A DNA stretch of 64,000 nucleotides from Brevibacterium senegalense (lineage in GTDB: Bacteria; Actinomycetota; Actinomycetes; Actinomycetales; Brevibacteriaceae). The stretch lies in the NCBI RefSeq assembly GCF_000285835.1, contig NZ_HE978606.1, positions 62,001 to 126,000 of the forward strand, given 5' to 3'. Below are positions 59,054 through 64,000 of this stretch, piece by piece. The translations under genes and the position numbers were made by a program. Each line of letters opens with the position of its first letter. Within the stretch, counting starts at the first letter, position 1. The notes beneath the pieces were generated by a model. It searched no databases and was not told where the DNA came from. It saw only the letters and a list, made by a program, of their open reading frames with translations.

Positions 59054-59347
59054 ATGCTGTTCCTCGCACGCATGGACGTGACGTTCCCCGCTGACATGGA
59101 CGCCCAGACCCGCGCGGACATCCAGGCCCGCGAGAAGGAGTACTCCGGCGACCTGCAGCGCCGCGGGATCATGAAGGGGATCTGGCGGATCGTGGGCGAG
59201 TACGCGAACCACTCGATCTACGACGTCGAGTCCAACGACCAGCTCCACGACGTCTTCGCGGGCTTCCCCATGTTCCCGTACATGCAGATCCGCGTGACGC
59301 CGCTGGCCCAGCACCCCAACGCGACGACGGACGACTTCTTCGGCTGA
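59054..59347 (+). CDS. catC: Muconolactone delta-isomerase
   Basis: 97-residue CatC of the beta-ketoadipate pathway, isomerising muconolactone to beta-ketoadipate enol-lactone. MLFLARMDVTFP, GIWRIVGEYANHSIYDVESND and FPMFPYMQIRVTPLAQHPN are diagnostic; the length is normal. GAAGGAG lies seven bases before the ATG. catA, catB and pcaD are not in the window, so the gene is isolated here. A dicarboxylate-type transporter remnant lies upstream. Confidence 0.95.
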   Translation: MLFLARMDVTFPADMDAQTRADIQAREKEYSGDLQRRGIMKGIWRIVGEYANHSIYDVESNDQLHDVFAGFPMFPYMQIRVTPLAQHPNATTDDFFG

Positions 59348-59386
59348 CGCGGCTCCTGCGACCCCGGCCTGTGCGACTCTGAACCC

Positions 59387-59881
59387 ATGACAGACGCCGC
59401 GAGCCCCGCCGTGATCGACACCCGCGCCTACCTGGACGTCGCCCAGGAGGTCTTCGACGGCATCGCGTCCGTCCTCGCCACCCTGGACGACGCGTCGATC
59501 AACCGGACCCCGGTCCCCGGCACCGTCAACACCGTGTTCGCCCTGGTCACTCACGTGCACGGGATGGCCTGCTACTGGGGCGGCTCGGTCATCGCCGGCG
59601 AGCGCAACCCTCGCGACCGCGCCGCGGAGTTCCGTGCGACCGGAACCGTCGCCGAGGCCGCAGCCCTGCTGGCCGACCTGCGCACCCGCCTGCCGGGCTG
59701 GGTGGCGATCGCGGCCTCGGGCGAGGTGCGGGACCCGCATGCGCCCGGCACCAGCCGCACGGACGCGGCGGAGGTGTCCGTCGCGTGGATCCTCCAACAC
59801 ATCCTCCATGAGTGCGCCCAGCATCTGGGTCACATGGAGATCTGCCGGGACCTCATCGTCCGCGGGGCCGCGGAGGCCTGA
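59387..59881 (+). CDS. DinB-like / mycothiol-transferase-fold protein
   Basis: 164-residue four-helix-bundle protein of the DinB/DUF664 type. The three metal-binding histidines are present: HVHGMACYW near residue 56, and HILHECAQHLGHMEICRD near 130-147. Family members include thiol transferases that use mycothiol or bacillithiol; the role here is unknown. GACTCT ends six bases before the ATG, so it is probably leaderless. It lies 40 bp after catC. Confidence 0.85.
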   Translation: MTDAASPAVIDTRAYLDVAQEVFDGIASVLATLDDASINRTPVPGTVNTVFALVTHVHGMACYWGGSVIAGERNPRDRAAEFRATGTVAEAAALLADLRTRLPGWVAIAASGEVRDPHAPGTSRTDAAEVSVAWILQHILHECAQHLGHMEICRDLIVRGAAEA

Positions 59882-59941
59882 CGCGAACCGGGTGTGGACC
59901 GGATGCGGGCCGGGTGCGGTCCCCAGAACCCCAAGGCCCCA

Positions 59942-59971
59942 GAACCCCGAGGCCCTGCGGCCCCGGGGTTC
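59942..59971. terminator. Bidirectional hairpin between the DinB-like and flavoprotein genes
   Basis: GAACCCCG (59942-59949) pairs with CGGGGTTC (59964-59971), with an inner GGCC-CTGC-GGCC stem. It lies between convergent genes. Just before it, CCCAGAACCCC occurs twice about 17 bp apart. Confidence 0.7.
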
Positions 59972-60109
59972 CGGGGGACTGCTCCCCGGACCGGTAGGTG
60001 GCGTGGGTCCGAGCCCGGACGCATCGGGTGAGCTGGTGGGGCGCTGCCGGTGTCCACGGCCGCCCGGCCACGGCCACGGCCACCCGGCGCAGCCGCCCGC
60101 ACACCACTC

Positions 60110-61996
60110 TCACTCCACGAGCTTGCCCTCCTGGGACACGTCCCGCATGAGGGCCGTGATCTCAGCCGGGGCCTCGGGAATGGACTCGTGCTCGACGCGG
60201 CCGGGCCCGGCCCACACGAGGTTCACGCGCATCTGCGGGTCCTGCTCCGGGAAGTCCGAGCGGTTGTGGCAGCCGCGGGTCTCGCGGCGCTCCAGCGCGC
60301 ACTCGAGGGTGGCGCGGGCGGCCAGCAGCGACGACTTCAGGTCGAACGCGTGCGCCAGGTCCTGGTAGCCGGCCTGGTCCGGGTGCACGCCGATGTTCGC
60401 GGCGCGGACCTCGAGCGCGTCGAGTTGCGCGAGCCCGGCCCGCAGCCCCTCCTCGTCGCGGACGACGCCGCAGTGCTCCGTCATCGTGTCGCGGACGGCG
60501 CGCTGGAGGGCGCGGATGTTCTCCGTGCCGTCCGCGGCCAGCAGGTCCGCGACCTCCGTGCGGGCGGTGGCCACGGCCTCGGGCGACCGCTTCTGCACGA
60601 CGCGTGCGCGGCAGTGGGCGGCGGACGCCTCGCCCGTGATCCGGCCGAAGACCAGCAGCTCGATGAGCGAGTTGCCGCCCAGCCGGTTGGCGCCGTGCAG
60701 GCCGGAGGCGGCCTCGCCGATCGCGAAGAGGCCCGGCACGTCCGTGCTGTGGTCCTCGGGCCGGACCCACACCCCGCCCATCGAGTAGTGGGCGGTGGGT
60801 GCGATCTCGATGGGCTCGCGCGTGATGTCGAGCATCTGCAGCTCCATGAGCGTCTGGTAGACGCGGGGGAGGCGCTCCATGATCTGCTCCCGCGGCAGGT
60901 GCGAGACGTCCAGCCACACGCCGCCGTTCGCGGTGCCGCGGCCCTCCATGATCTCCGTGTACGAGGCCAGGGCGACGCGGTCGCGGGTCGACAGCTCCAT
61001 GCGCTCCGGGTCGTAGCGCTCCATGTAGCGCTCGCCCTTCGCGTTGCGGAGGATGCCGCCCTCGCCGCGGGCGGCCTCGGAGACGAGCGTGCCCGCGTCC
61101 GCCTCCGGCTCGAGGATGCCGGAGGGGTGGAACTGGACGAGCTCCGCGTCGCGGATCCGGCCGCCGGCCTCGTACGCGAGGCGGAAGGAATCGCCCGTGT
61201 TCTCGTTGCGGCGCGAGGAGGTCCGCCGCCAGATCCGGTTGTGGCCGCCGCACGCCAGGATGACGGCATCCGCGTAGATGAGGTACTGCTCGCCGGTGTG
61301 CTCGTGGAAGCCGTAGGCGCCGAACACCTCGCCGTCCTCGTTCGTCAGCACCTTCGTGATGTAGACGTGCTCGAGGATCGGGACGTCCACCTGCTCCGCG
61401 CGCCGGACCAGGGTCCGCTGGATCTCGAGGCCCGTGTAGTCGCCGGCGAAGGCTGTGCGGCGCCACGTGTGCGCGCCGAAGAAGCGCTGGGAGATGCGGC
61501 CGTCCTCCTCCCGGGCGAACTGCATGCCGTACCGGTCGAGGTCCTCGATGCCGCGGGCCGCGCCGGCCGTCACGATCTCGACGGTGCGGGGGTCGGCCAG
61601 CCCGTAGCTCTCCTGGAGGGTGTCCGCGGCGTGCTGCTGCCACGTGTCCTCCGGGTCCAGCGTCGCCAGTGCGGCGTTGATGCCGCCGGCGGCCAGTGTC
61701 GTGTGCGCGTCGTCCCGAGGCCGCTTGCCGACCGCGAGGACGTCCACCCCCTGCTCGCGCAGCTCGATCGCCGCCCGCAGACCTGACCCGCCCGTCCCCA
61801 CGACGAGGACGGAGGTCGAGATCTGCCGCTCGCGGGTCGCTGTGGTGCGCTGGACCCCGGTGGTGGGCTGGACCCCGGCGGTGGGCTGGGGAACCGCGCC
61901 CGAGGCCGTGGTCGCCTCCGCGGCCGAGCTCGCCTCCCCGGATGCGGGCACGGGCTGGGAATCTGCGGACTGGGTCTGCGTGGTCGTCTCCGTCAT
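60110..61996 (-). CDS. Fumarate reductase/succinate dehydrogenase-type flavoprotein
   Basis: 628-residue FAD protein. TSVLVVGTGGSGLRAAIELREQG binds FAD; AHTTLAAGGINAAL has the His expected for covalent FAD; VQFHPSGI, GERYMERYDPERMELSTRDRVALA and PTAHYSMGGVWV are active-site regions; IGEAASGLHGANRLGGNSL closes the FAD domain. The first 55 residues are Thr/Gly/Pro-rich with TAGVQPTTGVQRTT repeats. The iron-sulfur and membrane subunits are absent next door, so partner or standalone soluble activity is open. GGGAGGAC precedes the ATG. L-aspartate oxidase is a less likely alternative because of the FAD histidine. Confidence 0.87.
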   Translation of the reverse strand: MTETTTQTQSADSQPVPASGEASSAAEATTASGAVPQPTAGVQPTTGVQRTTATRERQISTSVLVVGTGGSGLRAAIELREQGVDVLAVGKRPRDDAHTTLAAGGINAALATLDPEDTWQQHAADTLQESYGLADPRTVEIVTAGAARGIEDLDRYGMQFAREEDGRISQRFFGAHTWRRTAFAGDYTGLEIQRTLVRRAEQVDVPILEHVYITKVLTNEDGEVFGAYGFHEHTGEQYLIYADAVILACGGHNRIWRRTSSRRNENTGDSFRLAYEAGGRIRDAELVQFHPSGILEPEADAGTLVSEAARGEGGILRNAKGERYMERYDPERMELSTRDRVALASYTEIMEGRGTANGGVWLDVSHLPREQIMERLPRVYQTLMELQMLDITREPIEIAPTAHYSMGGVWVRPEDHSTDVPGLFAIGEAASGLHGANRLGGNSLIELLVFGRITGEASAAHCRARVVQKRSPEAVATARTEVADLLAADGTENIRALQRAVRDTMTEHCGVVRDEEGLRAGLAQLDALEVRAANIGVHPDQAGYQDLAHAFDLKSSLLAARATLECALERRETRGCHNRSDFPEQDPQMRVNLVWAGPGRVEHESIPEAPAEITALMRDVSQEGKLVE

Positions 61997-62088
61997 GGTG
62001 GAGTCCTCCCCTGAGGGGTCGTCGTGCGAGTGCCCCGCGGTGCGCCGGGCACTGTGCGCGACGGTACGGACCCGCGCGCTAGCGAAGC

Positions 62089-62146
62089 AAGGGTTGCCTA
62101 AGTTCGTGAGCGCGGATGTCTCACTATGCGGATGTTATGTGAGACA
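62089..62146 (-). promoter_or_regulatory. Operator candidates upstream of the flavoprotein gene
   Basis: TGTCTCAC (62117-62124) and GTGAGACA (62139-62146) are perfect complements 14 bp apart in an AT-richer stretch. Next to it, AAGGGTTGCCTAAGTT (62089-62104) partly resembles a DtxR/IdeR iron box. Both lie 90-150 bp upstream of the start. Confidence 0.45.
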
Positions 62147-62171
62147 AGCGAGTCTGACCTGCGGGGATGGG

Positions 62172-63167
62172 TCAGGCTGGTTCGGCTGACGCGGTGACGA
62201 CCGTCTGGGCCGCCTGGGCTGTGCGGGCGAACTCCTCGTCGATGAGGTTCATGTTGACGAGGGCGCCGGCCATGACGCCGTCGGCCATTGCCGAGGCGAC
62301 CATCGAGCCGGGGTTCGTGACGTTCCCGGCGGCGAACACGCCGGGGACATTCGTCGCCTTCTGAATGTCGACGGGGACGAAGGTGCCCATCGGGTTCTGC
62401 TCAGTGGCGATGCCCAGGCCGTCGACCAGCGCGGAATCGATCCGCAGGCGGGTGCCGACGAGGACCGCGTCGAGGGGTAGGGGCGCGGCATGGCCCGCGA
62501 CCCGGACGCCCGTGAGGCGGTCGTCCGCGGTGAGGATCTGCTCGACGCGGCCGGCGATGATGCGGACGCCGCGGGACTCGAGGGTCGCGCGGTCCTCATC
62601 GCAGGGGGCGTCCTGGGTGTCGAGGAGCACCGTCACGTCGTCGGTCCACTGACGGATGAGCTTCGCCTGGTGCAGCCACATCGGGCCGGTGGCCAGGACG
62701 GCCAGGCGCTGGTCGCGCACCTCGTGGCCGTGGCAGTAGGGGCAGTGGATGACGTCGCGGCCCCAGCGCTCTGCCAGGCCCTCGATCTGCGGGAGGGTGT
62801 CGACCGCTCCCGAGGCCAGGACGACGCGACGGGCGCGGATCGTGGTGGGGGTGGCCTCGGCGGCGGGGAGCGGCTGGGTTGTGAGGGTAAAGCCCTCGGC
62901 CGCGGATCCCGAGGCCCCGGTGACGGTCGCACTGACGATGCGGGCGCCGTAGGAGCGGGCCTCGTCGCGGCCTCGGGCGAGGAGGTCCAGAGGCGCGATG
63001 CCCTCGTTGCCCAGCAGGTTGTGAGCGCCGGCGGCGGGGGCGTTGCGCGGCTGGCCGGCGTCGAGGACGACGACGCTGCGGCGGGCGCGTCCCAGGGTGA
63101 GGGCGGCGCTCAGTCCTGCGGCTCCGCCGCCGATGATGGCGACGTCGTAGAGGTGCGGCTGATTCAT
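62172..63167 (-). CDS. Thioredoxin-reductase-like flavin oxidoreductase
   Basis: 331-residue NAD(P)H-FAD disulfide oxidoreductase. DVAIIGGGAAGLSAALTLGRARRSVVVLD binds FAD, HCPYCHGHE holds the redox-active CxxC, and GVFAAGNVTNPGSMVASAMADG closes the FAD site. The CPYCHG variety is typical of standalone thioredoxin-reductase-like proteins rather than TrxB (CATC). The ATG at 63167 has AAGGAC. It is divergent from an XRE-cupin regulator with a clear dyad between them, so that regulator probably controls it. Confidence 0.88.
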   Translation of the reverse strand: MNQPHLYDVAIIGGGAAGLSAALTLGRARRSVVVLDAGQPRNAPAAGAHNLLGNEGIAPLDLLARGRDEARSYGARIVSATVTGASGSAAEGFTLTTQPLPAAEATPTTIRARRVVLASGAVDTLPQIEGLAERWGRDVIHCPYCHGHEVRDQRLAVLATGPMWLHQAKLIRQWTDDVTVLLDTQDAPCDEDRATLESRGVRIIAGRVEQILTADDRLTGVRVAGHAAPLPLDAVLVGTRLRIDSALVDGLGIATEQNPMGTFVPVDIQKATNVPGVFAAGNVTNPGSMVASAMADGVMAGALVNMNLIDEEFARTAQAAQTVVTASAEPA

Positions 63168-63258
63168 GGGTGTGTCCTTCCCGGTGGGGTCCGCCGGTGT
63201 CTGCTCCGTGCGGTTGTGGTGCAACCGTGGACGAAGAGGGGCTGCTCAGGCGAGAATC

Positions 63259-63275
63259 TTTGCCAGGTTGGCAAA
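63259..63275. promoter_or_regulatory. Operator between the oxidoreductase and XRE-cupin genes
   Basis: TTTGCCA-GGT-TGGCAAA is a perfect 17-bp dyad in the 193-bp divergent gap. Its size suits a dimer of the XRE regulator encoded next to it. Confidence 0.75.
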
Positions 63276-63360
63276 ATGCGGGGGCGCGGAGCAGGTTGCC
63301 GTGGTTGGCTGGGTGACAGCGGCAGGGCTCAGGCGGGCAGGAGTGCGGTGGGTGGGTGAC

Positions 63361-64000
63361 GTGATGGAGCTGGGTGGCGGACCAGGGCAGGGTGACGTGC
63401 CGGAGACAGGCAGGGCTGGGCCGGAAGCGACCGAGGCTGGGCCGGACGTGGGGCCTCGGCTGCGGCAGCTGCGGCAGGAGAGGGGGCTGAGCCTGGTGGA
63501 GCTGTCCCGGAAGACCGGGATCTCGGTCAGCACGCTCTCGCGGCTGGAGACGGGGGTGCGGGTGCCCGGTCTGGAGCACCTCGTGGCGCTCGCCCGCGCG
63601 CACGCCGTGAGTCTCGATGACCTGGTGGGGGTGCACTTCTCGCGGGATCCGCGGCTGCGCTTCGAGTCCGTCGACGAGGACGGGCGGCTCACGATGCCGC
63701 TGGCCGCCCCGGCCGGGGGACTGCGGGTGGAGCACGCGATCATTCGCCCGCCGGACCGCGGGTCGGCGGAACCGGACGTGCATGTGCACGGGCCGGACCA
63801 GGGTGTACAGGACCAGACGGGGCACGGACCTGGCACGGCCACGCACAGGCCGGCGCGTGGCCACGGGTCTCGCGAGTTCGAATCCGAGGCTCTGCGCACG
63901 CACCGCGGCTATGTGTGGATGCTCGTGCTGGAAGGAGCGATCCGTCTGGTGGTGGGCAGCCACGACCTCATCGCCGAGGAGGGCGAGGCCGCCGAGTTCG
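63361..64000 (+). CDS. XRE-family regulator with cupin domain (3' end outside window)
   Basis: The frame from GTG 63361 is open to the end of the window (213 codons). Residues 33-66 are the helix-turn-helix (RLRQLRQERGLSLVELSRKTG, ISVSTLSRLETGVRVPGLEHL). The following part (VDEDGRLTMPLAAP, GYVWMLVLEGAIRLVVGSHDLIAEEGEAAEF) is a C-terminal cupin with a Gly/His-rich insert. XRE-cupin proteins sense small ligands and often act on a divergent neighbour. ATG at 63364 and GTG at 63352 are alternative starts; no strong ribosome-binding site is seen. Confidence 0.85.
   Translation, partial: MMELGGGPGQGDVPETGRAGPEATEAGPDVGPRLRQLRQERGLSLVELSRKTGISVSTLSRLETGVRVPGLEHLVALARAHAVSLDDLVGVHFSRDPRLRFESVDEDGRLTMPLAAPAGGLRVEHAIIRPPDRGSAEPDVHVHGPDQGVQDQTGHGPGTATHRPARGHGSREFESEALRTHRGYVWMLVLEGAIRLVVGSHDLIAEEGEAAEF

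Noticed and set aside
59911..59971. Second 17-bp tandem array related to the one at 54.5 kb
   Set aside because: Only two imperfect CCCAGAACCCC units are present. The unit sequence differs, and most of the signal is a terminator hairpin.
63870..63890. TTCGAATCC resembling a tRNA T-loop
   Set aside because: It lies inside the XRE-cupin coding frame, and no acceptor or anticodon stem can be formed around it.

Overview
The window is about 70% GC, uses many GTG starts, and carries an actinobacterial (Actinomycetota) backbone. Penicillin-binding protein, an Rv0051-type membrane protein, rpsF, ssb, rpsR and rplI follow in the order seen near oriC in mycobacteria and relatives. The cysteine-free S18, the DUF222/HNH gene, the TipA-type regulator and the DUF1707 protein fit Micrococcales best, but the genus cannot be fixed from sequence alone. 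No tRNA, rRNA, CRISPR array, insertion sequence or phage was found. Twelve genes show a TANNNT-like -10 box ending 6-7 nt before the start codon, which suggests many leaderless mRNAs.

Layout. 1-5494: cell-wall and ribosomal block, with a hairpin leader before rpsF that looks like an S6:S18 autoregulatory site and a perfect 20-bp terminator after rplI. 5.5-12.8 kb: an M20 carbamoyl-amide hydrolase, CodB-like permease and CodA-like deaminase operon on the minus strand, then a DUF445 protein and a GAF-PucR regulator on the plus strand. 13.0-18.7 kb: panB, then an mvaA-mvaB operon (class II HMG-CoA reductase plus HMG-CoA lyase) with a TctA-like carrier and a small membrane partner, which reads as mevalonate catabolism with uptake. 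18.9-22.8 kb: a quinone oxidoreductase, a TipA-type regulator with an internal start, a VOC protein and dnaB. In mycobacteria dnaB lies close to rplI; here about 16 kb separates them.

22.9-31.9 kb: an MFS exporter, a glutaryl-CoA-dehydrogenase-like enzyme, a redox pair qorR/qorB, and an organosulfur module (DszC-like monooxygenase, MHS symporter, DszA-like monooxygenase). 32.0-40.3 kb: an unknown protein, a decayed qorB copy, a DEAD-box helicase whose only plausible start is AUC, and an operon of an acyl-CoA ligase with a one-chain BC-BCCP-CT acyl-CoA carboxylase. Upstream of that operon lie two large nested palindromes. 40.7-47.5 kb: two paralogous double-Usp proteins flank panC, a YihY/BrkB protein and glpD.

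47.5-64.0 kb is more accessory: small lineage-specific ORFs in an AT-richer patch, apt, an AraC regulator, VOC proteins, an FkbM methyltransferase, kynureninase, a 17-bp tandem array, an OGG-fold protein next to a DUF222-HNH protein, a transporter remnant flanked by palindromes, an orphan muconolactone isomerase, a DinB-like protein, an orphan fumarate reductase/succinate dehydrogenase flavoprotein, and a thioredoxin-reductase-like enzyme divergent from an XRE-cupin regulator that runs off the end. The most interesting material is the mevalonate operon with its symmetric upstream site array, the nested palindromes before the ligase-carboxylase operon, the AUC-start helicase, the two-product TipA gene, and several repeat arrays without known function.
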